16,462 nucleotides of DNA from Sulfuricella sp035530375 (GTDB lineage Bacteria; Pseudomonadota; Gammaproteobacteria; Burkholderiales; Sulfuricellaceae). The DNA is taken from the NCBI GenBank assembly GCA_035530375.1, contig DATKUY010000053.1:1-16462 (forward strand), given 5' to 3'. The position numbers and the translations under genes are program-made. Shown piece after piece: positions 7,058 through 14,062 of the stretch. Numbering within the stretch: the stretch's first letter is position 1; each line of letters begins with the position of its first letter. The notes below the pieces were generated by a model. The model had not been told where the DNA came from. It was given only the letters and a program-made list of their open reading frames with translations, and ran no database searches.

Positions 7058-9165
7058 GATTTCTGCCACACCCATACCGGGAAATCAGCCCACATCGGCG
7101 CGCCCTTATCGGGCAAAAAGGGGGGGCGCTGTTTGCCCTTCTGGTAATCATTGGCATCGCCGTGATTTTGCTGGTCGGGGTGCTGAAATCCAACCCGCAG
7201 ATCGCGCGCGACAAGATTACCGCCGATGTGCTGGCGCAGGCCAAGGATGCCTTGATCGGGTATGCGGTGACCTATCGGGACAACGGACATCCCAACGACG
7301 TATTCGGCTACCTGCCGCTGCCGGACATGGGGCCTGCCAACAATTTGGAAGGTGAGGCTGCCGGCATCGTAACGGGAAACCTCGCCGACTACAGTCTTAT
7401 TGGCAAACTTCCCTGGAAAACATTAGGCCTCTCCGCGTTGCGGGACAGCAGCGGGGAATGCTTGTGGTACGCCATTTCCGGGCGCTACAAAAACAACCCT
7501 ACGACAGCGGTTCTCAACTGGGACACGCTCGGCCAATTCGACATCACGGCAGAGGATGGCACCACCGTCACGCTACCCAACACGGTTGCCATCGTCTTTT
7601 CACCCGGCCCGGTCCTGCCGGGCCAGGACCGCTCACCCCTGGCAGCCGGTGTAGCCAATTGCGGCGGCAATTATGACGTTCGGAATTACCTGGACACCTA
7701 CACGGCCGCCAACGCAATCAACAGCATTCTCAACTACTTCCCTGGCTCGACAAATAACGCACTGGCAGCCAATACCAGCAATAAGGCGGTTACCACACAG
7801 TCCATTCCGATAAACTACAACGACCATTTCATCACCATCAGCGCCGACGACATCTTTCGCCGCATCAAGCTGCGCAGCGACTTCAAGAGCGATATCGACA
7901 CCATAATGGGCGATCTTGCCGCCTGCCTGAACAACCTTGACCCCGCCGCTCTTCCGGTCGCGTCTTCCGGCAACAAGGGCATCGACAACGTCATTACCGC
8001 CTGCCCGGCAGTCGGCACGAAGAAAATCAACATCCTGAACAACTGGGCGGATAACCTGCTTTATGCCAAGCTGCCCACGCCAACCGCCATCACCATTAAC
8101 GGCACCCCGAGCCCGAACCCTTGCGCTGCGGTGCTGATCTTCGGCGGCGAACGCACGACCAGGACAGTCGCCCCGCTTGTCGCTCAAACGCGCGCCCTGT
8201 CCACCGAGAAAACCGACGCCACCATGTACCTGGAAGGCGCCAACGCCACCTCGTTTCCCGGTGGCACCGCTTACTCCGGTATTTCAGCATACACCGCAAC
8301 CACCCCCTCGGCGGATGTAGTGGCCTGCATTACCGGATCGAGCGGCGGCACCCATGTCGCCTTCGCCAATCCCACCGACTTCGCCAAATTCGCCACTGCC
8401 ATCGCCGGTGCCGGCGTTACCGTGAATTCCGCCACCCAGACGATGTCCATCCAAGTTGCTGGCGGTAGCAGCGGGGGGTGTGCCTGGTTTCCAGAGGCGA
8501 TTTCATTGAGCGGAAAAACCTTGCGCACCTACTACACCTTCACGTTCATAAACCCTGACCCCAGCGGCGGAGTCGATCTCGGCTACGGCTTTACCTTCTC
8601 GTTCCTGGAAGGCGATGCCGGAGCGCCCACCTCAACGACTTGCGGCAGCCAGAGCACCATGGGGGTAGTTCCTGCCAGCATGCTTCCTTTCAGCCTGTTC
8701 CTGGAAACCGATGTCTATCACAAAGCCAGCGATAACGATCCGGCTGGGAATCACACTGCCATCATGGCAAATGGCAGCATCACCCATACCGCGACAAACG
8801 GTAATGTCACCACAGCCTGCAACGGCACCGCGCAGGGGTGTTACTGGCCAGGCGCCCTCGACAAGTTCGAGGAATCCCCCAGCCCATCGACGCACAACCA
8901 GCGGATTGAATTACATACCGGATACAGCGACAGTGCCTGTACAACGACAGCAACAGGCGGCGCCTATACGCAAATCAAGGCATGGACGGACTGCACCTCG
9001 TGCAGCGACACCGCCGCTGATTTTTCCTCAACACCCACGATAAGCCGCTGTATCTCGCTGGATTCGTCAATGAACACCGTCTATTTCGGCTTCACGGCCG
9101 GATTCGGCTCCGGAGGCGGCGGGCAAGGCGTTAACATCCAGAATCTGGATTTACGCTGGCAGTAG
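7054..9165 (+). CDS. Giant pilin-like protein with C-terminal L-type lectin domain (putative pilus adhesin)
   Basis: 703 residues. A basic leader is followed by a Gly-Gly and a hydrophobic helix (KGGALFALLVIIGIAVILLV, residues 22-41). This resembles PilX, MshP and GspK prepilins: processing after Gly23 is likely, and Glu5 of the mature form is missing. Next comes a head region with ALIGYAV at 66 and LPWKTLG at 119, both shared with the following pilin, then a middle domain to about residue 420. Residues about 425-703 read as an L-type lectin in order: a strand pair TYYTFTFINPDPSGG (about 493-506) and GFTFSFLEG, the metal loop E551-x-D553...D562-x4-H567, and a final GFTAGFGSGGGGQG plus NIQNLDLRW. 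Spacing of those four residues equals that of ConA E8, D10, D19 and H24. Several cysteines in this part (CNGTAQGC, CTSC) could form disulfides. The likely role is carbohydrate binding, perhaps from the pilus tip. MshQ is the nearest functional analogue but I do not claim homology. Confidence 0.85.
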   Translation: MRFLPHPYREISPHRRALIGQKGGALFALLVIIGIAVILLVGVLKSNPQIARDKITADVLAQAKDALIGYAVTYRDNGHPNDVFGYLPLPDMGPANNLEGEAAGIVTGNLADYSLIGKLPWKTLGLSALRDSSGECLWYAISGRYKNNPTTAVLNWDTLGQFDITAEDGTTVTLPNTVAIVFSPGPVLPGQDRSPLAAGVANCGGNYDVRNYLDTYTAANAINSILNYFPGSTNNALAANTSNKAVTTQSIPINYNDHFITISADDIFRRIKLRSDFKSDIDTIMGDLAACLNNLDPAALPVASSGNKGIDNVITACPAVGTKKINILNNWADNLLYAKLPTPTAITINGTPSPNPCAAVLIFGGERTTRTVAPLVAQTRALSTEKTDATMYLEGANATSFPGGTAYSGISAYTATTPSADVVACITGSSGGTHVAFANPTDFAKFATAIAGAGVTVNSATQTMSIQVAGGSSGGCAWFPEAISLSGKTLRTYYTFTFINPDPSGGVDLGYGFTFSFLEGDAGAPTSTTCGSQSTMGVVPASMLPFSLFLETDVYHKASDNDPAGNHTAIMANGSITHTATNGNVTTACNGTAQGCYWPGALDKFEESPSPSTHNQRIELHTGYSDSACTTTATGGAYTQIKAWTDCTSCSDTAADFSSTPTISRCISLDSSMNTVYFGFTAGFGSGGGGQGVNIQNLDLRWQ

Positions 9166-9194
9166 GCAGAAACAAACCATTACGGATATCATTT

Positions 9195-9968
9195 ATGAAA
9201 CAGGCGCAACGACAATCATCCGGTTTCACCTTGGTCGAAATGGCCATCGTGCTGGTCATCCTCGGATTATTACTCGGCGGACTGCTGATGCCCCTCTCAG
9301 CGCAAATCGAGGGACGCCGCATCAGCGAAACGCAAAAGGCGCTGGATGAGATCAACCAGGCGCTGATCGGATTTGCGGTCGCCAACGGTCGATTTCCATG
9401 CCCGGCACTGGCAACTACGCCGACAGGCTCTGCTGGCGCTGGCCTGGAAGCCACTACCGGCGCAGGCGCCGCGCTGACTTGCACCAACGTAAATGGTGTC
9501 GGCGTAGTGCCATGGGCGACTCTGGGTGTCGCCGAAACTGACTCATGGGGTAGGCGCTACACCTACCGCGTAACAGTGGAATTCGCTCGTGGCGCAACCG
9601 GTCAGACCACTTTTGGCGGCGGATGCGCACCGCCCACCAACCCTCTTTACACCGCCTTCGCTCTCTGCTCACAGGGCACCATGACCGTACTCAGCACGGG
9701 GGGAGGCAGCACCGTTTCCAGTAACGTTCCCGTCGTGGTGATTTCCCACGGCAAAAATGGCAACGGCGCCTACACCAGCCTGGGAACGCAACTACCCGCT
9801 GGCGCCGATCCGGACGAACTGGACAACCAGTTGACAACCCTCGGGACAGCCATGGCCAACAATAATTTCATCAGTAAAACGCCCACGGCCGCTTTCGACG
9901 ATATTGTCACCTGGGTTTCACCCAATATCCTGTTCAACCGCATGGTCGCGGCCCAGAAGCTGCCCTGA
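9195..9968 (+). CDS. Type IV prepilin-like protein, canonical N-terminus (major or minor pilin)
   Basis: 257 residues. A ten-residue leader ends in Gly10, followed by FTLVE, so mature Phe1 and Glu5 (Glu15 of the precursor) are canonical for prepilin peptidase cleavage, N-methylation and assembly. The hydrophobic helix runs to about residue 34 (MAIVLVILGLLLGGLLMPL). The head domain has ALIGFAV at 56, FPCPA, VPWATLG at 105, a D-x-WG-x-x-Y-x-Y-x-V strand and VVVISHGKNG. Several of these also occur in the 703-residue neighbour, so the two share a head ancestry. The length exceeds typical major pilins (about 150-180), hence it may be a minor pilin or the shaft subunit of this particular system; the window cannot tell. 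The gap to the upstream gene is 29 bases, with only a weak GGA as ribosome binding site. Confidence 0.9.
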   Translation: MKQAQRQSSGFTLVEMAIVLVILGLLLGGLLMPLSAQIEGRRISETQKALDEINQALIGFAVANGRFPCPALATTPTGSAGAGLEATTGAGAALTCTNVNGVGVVPWATLGVAETDSWGRRYTYRVTVEFARGATGQTTFGGGCAPPTNPLYTAFALCSQGTMTVLSTGGGSTVSSNVPVVVISHGKNGNGAYTSLGTQLPAGADPDELDNQLTTLGTAMANNNFISKTPTAAFDDIVTWVSPNILFNRMVAAQKLP

Positions 9969-9978
9969 TTGCACAGCG

Positions 9979-10185
9979 ATGAGCAAACCCCGTCCAGCCA
10001 GCCGCGTCCCCTACAGGGGAATCATCGGCCTTGCCGGCGTTGCGCTGATCCTGGCGGGCTACGTTTTGCTTGCCATTGACCCCGGCACGGAACCCGCCAT
10101 AGCGATTAAAAGGGCGTTTACCGGGATGGGAATGGTCATTGCGGGAGGCGTTTTTAGCCTGGGCGCACTCCTCTTCGCAAAATAA
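9979..10185 (+). CDS. Small membrane protein, two helices, unknown function
   Basis: 68 residues with the start ATG at 9979, ten bases after the pilin stop. The frame is open further upstream but that part overlaps the pilin gene. Two hydrophobic segments are visible (IIGLAGVALILAGYVLLAI and GMGMVIAGGVFSLGALLFA), joined by a polar loop with DPGTEP and a basic KRAF. I recognise no family. No clear ribosome binding site is seen, so translation may depend on coupling to the pilin gene. It is probably the last gene of the pilus transcript. A spurious ORF cannot be excluded, although the two clean helices and tight spacing argue for a real gene. Confidence 0.55.
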   Translation: MSKPRPASRVPYRGIIGLAGVALILAGYVLLAIDPGTEPAIAIKRAFTGMGMVIAGGVFSLGALLFAK

Positions 10186-10229
10186 CGTTTTCAAATGCCG
10201 GCGAATGCTTGAAGCAAGCACATTGCATC

Positions 10230-10258
10230 TTGACTAATCCCCGTTTTAAGGCTCTAAT
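10230..10258 (+). promoter_or_regulatory. Sigma-70 promoter for tRNA-Phe (and possibly hemA)
   Basis: TTGACT at 10230-10235 (5 of 6 to the -35 consensus), a 17-base spacer and TCTAAT at 10253-10258 (5 of 6 to the -10 consensus). Transcription would begin near 10265, giving a leader of roughly 70 bases before the mature tRNA 5' end. It is the best promoter match I found in the window. Read-through to hemA is possible. Confidence 0.7.
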
Positions 10259-10333
10259 AGCGAGCTTCGATTTTAGCCGGTTTGGTCTTTGCGTCATTAC
10301 GCCAAAACGAGTTCTCGCTAAATTAATGAACAT

Positions 10334-10409
10334 GGCCCGGTAGCTCAGTCGGTAGAGCAGAGGATTGAAAATCCTTGTGTCGGTGGTTCGATTCCGCCCC
10401 GGGCCACCA
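10334..10409 (+). tRNA. tRNA-Phe (anticodon GAA)
   Basis: A 76-base cloverleaf. The acceptor stem GGCCCGG (10334-10340) pairs with CCGGGCC (10399-10405), followed by a discriminator A and an encoded terminal CCA (10406-10409 ACCA). The D arm GCTC/GAGC lies at 10343-10358. The anticodon stem GAGGA/TCCTT encloses the loop TTGAAAA with anticodon GAA at 10367-10369. The T arm contains GGTTCGATTCC. It lies in the same direction as hemA, 97 bases upstream of it. No second copy of its 3' end occurs in the window. Confidence 0.97.
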
Positions 10410-10506
10410 AAATTTCCGCAAACGGAGTGTCTCCATTTTCGGCGCACCGCATTCAGGTTTGCGCCGCTCCTTGCCAAGCCCACGGCGAAAAGTGCACAAT
10501 TGATCC

Positions 10507-11757
10507 ATGCAATTATTCACTCTCGGTATCAACCATCAAACCGCCCCGCTTTCGGTGCGGGAACAGGTCGCTTTCCACACTGAAACCCTGGAACAAGCCC
10601 TGCAGGATCTGGTTGGACATGGCCCGGTAAAAGAAGCGGCGATCCTTTCCACCTGCAACCGCACCGAGATCTACTGCAATACCAGCGACCCCCAACAAAC
10701 GGTGGAATGGCTGGCGGATTACCATCAGATAAAAAGTCAGGTGATCGAGCCGCACCTTTATATCCTGCCGCAAAACGAGGCGGTCAAGCATGCTTTCCGC
10801 GTCGCCAGCGGACTCGACTCGATGGTGCTGGGCGAAACACAGATTCTCGGCCAGATGAAGCAGGCGGTAACGACCGCCGAACGTGCCGGGACGCTTGGTT
10901 CGCTGCTGCACAAGCTTTTCCAGCGCACCTTCTCGGTCGCCAAGGAAGTGCGCACCCAGACCGAGATCGGCGCGAACAGCGTTTCCATGGCCGCCGCTTC
11001 GGTGCGCCTGGCGGAGCGCATTTTCCCTTCGATCGGCGAACAGAATGTGCTGTTCATCGGCGCGGGCGAAATGATCGAGCTGTGTGCGAACCATTTCGCG
11101 GCGCAGCACCCCAGGCACATCACCGTCGCCAACCGCACCGTCGAGCGTGCCCAGGCGCTGGCTTTGCGCCTGGGCGGCAGCGCCATCGCCCTGAACGAAC
11201 TGCCGGATTACCTTGCCGCCCAGGATATCATCATCACTTCTACCGCCAGCCCGCTGCCGATTCTGGGCAAGGGGCTGGTCGAGCGCGTCATCAAACAACG
11301 CAAGCACCGCCCGATGTTCATGGTCGATCTCGCGGTACCGCGCGACATCGAAGCCGAAGTGGGCGAACTGGGCGACGTGTTCCTCTACACCGTGGACGAT
11401 CTCGCGCAAGTCATCGAGGCCGGCATCGGCAACCGCCAGTTAGCCGCCGAGGAGGCGGAGGCGATCATCGAAATCCAGGTCGGTGATTTCATGCACTGGA
11501 TGGAAACGCGCAGCGTCGTGCCCACCATTCGCGGCCTGCGCGACCATGCCGAACGGCTGCGCCGCCACGAACTGGAGCGCGCCGAGCGCCTGCTCGCCAA
11601 GGGAGAGGACCCGCGCGTGGTGGTCGAGCAGATGAGCCGGGCGCTGGCCAACAAGCTCCTGCACAGCCCGAGCCACGCCCTCAGCCATGCCGCCGGCGAA
11701 GACCTCGCCCAGCTCGAGGCGCTGCTGCGCCGACTGTATAACATCCATCCCGAATGA
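10507..11757 (+). CDS. hemA: Glutamyl-tRNA reductase
   Basis: 416 residues, a normal length. It reduces glutamyl-tRNA(Glu) with NADPH to glutamate-1-semialdehyde, the first committed step of C5-pathway tetrapyrrole (haem) synthesis, in the cytoplasm. Seen: the N-terminus FTLGINHQTAPLSVRE, the catalytic Cys50 in STCNRTE, the conserved segment GLDSMVLGETQILGQMK around residue 100, the NADPH-binding GAGEM at 185-189, and the helical dimerisation domain to the C-terminus. The ATG at 10507 is fixed by the canonical N-terminus, yet no Shine-Dalgarno sequence is visible before it (CACAATTGATCC). The stop overlaps the prfA start in ATGA, consistent with a hemA-prfA-prmC operon as in many proteobacteria. 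Confidence 0.98.
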   Translation: MQLFTLGINHQTAPLSVREQVAFHTETLEQALQDLVGHGPVKEAAILSTCNRTEIYCNTSDPQQTVEWLADYHQIKSQVIEPHLYILPQNEAVKHAFRVASGLDSMVLGETQILGQMKQAVTTAERAGTLGSLLHKLFQRTFSVAKEVRTQTEIGANSVSMAAASVRLAERIFPSIGEQNVLFIGAGEMIELCANHFAAQHPRHITVANRTVERAQALALRLGGSAIALNELPDYLAAQDIIITSTASPLPILGKGLVERVIKQRKHRPMFMVDLAVPRDIEAEVGELGDVFLYTVDDLAQVIEAGIGNRQLAAEEAEAIIEIQVGDFMHWMETRSVVPTIRGLRDHAERLRRHELERAERLLAKGEDPRVVVEQMSRALANKLLHSPSHALSHAAGEDLAQLEALLRRLYNIHPE

Positions 11758-12836
11758 AGCCATCGATTCAATCCAAACTCGACCAGCTCGCCGAACGCCT
11801 GGTCGAGCTGACCCAGTTGCTGTCCAGCACGGGGGCGACCTCGGATATGGACAACTACCGCAAGCTGACGCGCGAACACGCCGAGATCACGCCGGTGGTC
11901 GAGCTCTACCATGGCTTCCAGCAGGCCGAGCAGGATCTGAAAACTGCGCTGGATATGCTGTCCGACCCGGAAATGAAAGAGTTCGCCGAGGAAGAGGCAC
12001 AGAATGCCAGGGACAGGCTGGCACAGATCGAGATCGATCTGCAGAAACTGCTGCTGCCCAAAGATCCCAACGACGAGCGCAATATTTTCCTGGAGATCCG
12101 CGCCGGCACCGGCGGAGACGAGTCGGCGCTGTTCGCCGGCAACCTGTTCCGCATGTACGCGCGCTATGCCGAGCGCCAGCGCTGGCAAATCGAGATTTTG
12201 TCGGAAAGCCTGGGCGAGATGGGCGGCTACAAGGAAATCATCGCCAAGATCATCGGTCAGGGCGCTTATTCCAAGCTCAAGTTCGAATCAGGCGGCCACC
12301 GCGTGCAACGAGTGCCGGAAACCGAAACCCAGGGCCGCATCCACACCTCCGCCTGCACCGTCGCCATCCTGCCGGAAGCGGACGAGGTCGCCGAGGTGGC
12401 GCTGAACCCGGCCGACCTGCGCATCGACACCTACCGCGCATCGGGCGCCGGCGGCCAGCACATCAACAAGACCGACTCGGCGGTGCGCATCACTCACCTG
12501 CCCACCGGCATCGTGGTGGAATGCCAGGACGACCGTTCGCAGCACAAAAACAAGGCGCAGGCCATGTCGGTACTGGCGGCGCGCATCATGGACGCACAAG
12601 TGCGCGCGCAGCAATCCAGGGAAGCCGCCACGCGCAAATCCCTGATCGGCAGCGGCGACCGCTCCGAGCGCATCCGCACCTACAACTTCCCGCAGGGGCG
12701 GGTCACCGACCACCGCATCAATCTCACCCTGTACAAGATCGAGCAGATCATGGACGGCGACCTCGACGAACTGGTCGGCGCACTGATGGCGGAGCACCAG
12801 GCCGAGCTTCTGGCCACGCTGGGCGAAGAGCACTGA
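11754..12836 (+). CDS. prfA: Peptide chain release factor 1
   Basis: 360 residues. RF1 recognises UAA and UAG in the ribosomal A site and triggers peptide release. Seen: the codon-recognition tripeptide in the P-x-T form, here Pro188-Glu189-Thr190 (VPETETQGRIHTSAC), at the same numbering as the PAT of E. coli RF1; the catalytic GGQ at 233-235 in GAGGQHINKTDSA; and the C-terminal signature SGDRSERIRTYNFPQGRVTD. Gln235 is the residue methylated by PrmC, encoded just downstream. The gene overlaps hemA by 4 bases, so the start is constrained by coupling and by the family N-terminus. Confidence 0.98.
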   Translation: MKPSIQSKLDQLAERLVELTQLLSSTGATSDMDNYRKLTREHAEITPVVELYHGFQQAEQDLKTALDMLSDPEMKEFAEEEAQNARDRLAQIEIDLQKLLLPKDPNDERNIFLEIRAGTGGDESALFAGNLFRMYARYAERQRWQIEILSESLGEMGGYKEIIAKIIGQGAYSKLKFESGGHRVQRVPETETQGRIHTSACTVAILPEADEVAEVALNPADLRIDTYRASGAGGQHINKTDSAVRITHLPTGIVVECQDDRSQHKNKAQAMSVLAARIMDAQVRAQQSREAATRKSLIGSGDRSERIRTYNFPQGRVTDHRINLTLYKIEQIMDGDLDELVGALMAEHQAELLATLGEEH

Positions 12837-12853
12837 GACTGCTTGCAACTGCG

Positions 12854-13711
12854 ATGGCCGCCACCCTGAACGACACCCTGCGGCAAAGTACTGCCATACT
12901 CGCCGAAGCATTGGCGTTGCCGTTGGCGGAAGCCCGCCTGGAAGCGCAAGTCCTGCTCTGCCGCGCCATCGATCAGCCGCGCGCTTATCTCGCCGGCCAC
13001 GACCGCGACCCGCTTTTACCCGAACAGGCCGCCGCCTTTGCCGCGCTGCTCGAACGCCGAGGCAAGGGCGAACCGATCGCCTACATTCTCGGCGAGCGCG
13101 AATTCTTCAGCCTCAATTTCAAAGTCGCGCCAGACGTGCTGATCCCCCGACCGGAAACCGAACTTCTGGTTGAACTGGCCTTGGCACGCCTGCCTCCCGG
13201 GCAGCCGTGCCGGGTGTTGGACCTGGGCACAGGCAGCGGCGCGGTGGCTATCGCCGTGGCGCTCCACCGCCCCGAGGCAGTGGTGCTGGCGGTCGATCAA
13301 TCCGCCGCTGCATTGGAAATTGCACGGGAAAATGCACGGCGACTCGGCGCCGGCAACCTCCGCTTCGCCCAAAGCGACTGGTATGGCGCGCTGGCTGAAG
13401 AAAAATTCGACCTGATCGTATCCAACCCGCCCTACATTGCCGCAACCGACCCTCATCTGGCGCAGGGCGACTTGCGTTTTGAGCCCGCTGCCGCGCTGGC
13501 GGCGGGCAATGACGGCCTCGACGATATCCGCGTCATCGTGCGGGACGCCCCGGCGCATCTCGACCCGTCCGGCTGGCTGCTGTTCGAGCACGGCTACGAT
13601 CAGGCCGAAGCCTGCCGGCAACTGCTGGTACAGGCAGGGTTCTCGCAAGTTTCCTCAAGCAATGACCTGGCTGGAATCCCCCGCGTCACTTATGGTCAAC
13701 TAATGCCATAA
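12854..13711 (+). CDS. prmC: Peptide chain release factor N5-glutamine methyltransferase
   Basis: 285 residues from the ATG at 12854, 17 bases after prfA. The open frame runs much further upstream inside prfA, but that part is a shadow. It methylates the Gln of the GGQ motif in RF1 and RF2 using S-adenosylmethionine. Seen: an N-terminal helical substrate domain with IAYILGEREFFSLNF and the following PDVLIPRPETELLVE, the SAM-binding DLGTGSGAVA at 123, and the catalytic NPPY at 191-194 (SNPPYIAATDPHL). The end VSSSNDLAGIPRVTYGQ is typical of the family. No strong ribosome binding site is visible, so coupling to prfA is likely. Confidence 0.97.
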   Translation: MAATLNDTLRQSTAILAEALALPLAEARLEAQVLLCRAIDQPRAYLAGHDRDPLLPEQAAAFAALLERRGKGEPIAYILGEREFFSLNFKVAPDVLIPRPETELLVELALARLPPGQPCRVLDLGTGSGAVAIAVALHRPEAVVLAVDQSAAALEIARENARRLGAGNLRFAQSDWYGALAEEKFDLIVSNPPYIAATDPHLAQGDLRFEPAAALAAGNDGLDDIRVIVRDAPAHLDPSGWLLFEHGYDQAEACRQLLVQAGFSQVSSSNDLAGIPRVTYGQLMP

Positions 13712-13719
13712 AATTGAAC

Positions 13720-13747
13720 TTGCATTTCCTATATATCTTATTAAAAT
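13720..13747 (+). promoter_or_regulatory. Possible promoter for the DUF2249/membrane protein pair
   Basis: TAAAAT at 13742-13747 matches the -10 consensus at 5 of 6 positions. A weak -35 candidate TTGCAT (13720-13725) lies 16 bases upstream. The 80-base gap 13712-13791 is markedly AT-rich compared with its neighbours, as expected of a promoter region. The -35 match is poor, which would suit an activator-dependent or low-activity promoter. Confidence 0.35.
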
Positions 13748-13767
13748 AGTCGGACTTTATCTCCCGA

Positions 13768-13781
13768 TTAATTTTTATCAA
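13768..13781. promoter_or_regulatory. FNR/DNR-type box next to the DUF2249 ribosome binding site
   Basis: TTAAT-TTTT-ATCAA matches the CRP/FNR-family consensus TTGAT-N4-ATCAA at 9 of 10 fixed positions. Its end touches the AAGGA ribosome binding site (13780-13784). Downstream of the candidate promoter it would act as a repressor roadblock rather than a class II activator site. Some chance matching is expected in an AT-rich leader. Confidence 0.4.
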
Positions 13782-13791
13782 GGAACCAGAA

Positions 13792-14052
13792 ATGAACCAC
13801 AACTGCGCCAACATCATCTCCCCCGACATGCGCTATCCGTTTGACGCACGCGGCGTTGCCAAGCGCTTCCGCCATGCCGCCATCTTCGGCGCGCTGGATT
13901 CCCTGCACCCCGGCGAAACCATGCGCTTCGTCAACGATCACGACCCTCTGCCGCTGCTCGCGCAATTGATGGAGCGCTACGGCGACGGGGTTGAAATCGA
14001 TTATGTCGCCCGCGAACCGGGCGGGATCGTCATTGACTTTACGCGCAAATAA
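13792..14052 (+). CDS. DUF2249 domain protein
   Basis: 86 residues, almost exactly one DUF2249 domain: FDARGVAKRFRHAAIFGALD, then LHPGETMRFVNDHDPLPLL and a C-terminal hydrophobic strand ending in IVIDF. The conserved Asp-x-Arg, the Arg-His pair and the NDHDP motif are all present. The biochemical role is not established; such proteins are often found near denitrification, nitric-oxide or haem-copper genes, and the family fold may bind a metal. A good ribosome binding site (AAGGA at 13780-13784, 7 bases before ATG) fixes the start. The stop lies 10 bases before the next gene, so the two form a unit. The usual tryptophans of the C-terminal half of the domain are absent. Confidence 0.9.
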   Translation: MNHNCANIISPDMRYPFDARGVAKRFRHAAIFGALDSLHPGETMRFVNDHDPLPLLAQLMERYGDGVEIDYVAREPGGIVIDFTRK

Positions 14053-14062
14053 TTCGCCCCCC

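Noticed and set aside
10206..10220. Hairpin TGCTTG-AAG-CAAGCA after the small membrane protein gene as a terminator
   Set aside because: Six-base stem with no following T-run; it may be chance. Termination of the pilus transcript is therefore unproven.
10334..10409. tRNA-Phe as an integration site for a genomic island carrying the pilus genes
   Set aside because: Islands normally insert at the tRNA 3' end, which here faces hemA. There is no second copy of the tRNA end, no integrase and no mobile element in the window.
10424..10439. GGAG-TGT-CTCC followed by ATTTT after tRNA-Phe as a terminator
   Set aside because: Only a 4-bp stem and a short T stretch; too weak to call.
11687..12853. Upstream extension of the prmC frame to 674 codons
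   Set aside because: The extension overlaps prfA, is Arg/Pro/Gly-rich and has no motif; prmC starts at 12854 with the family N-terminus.
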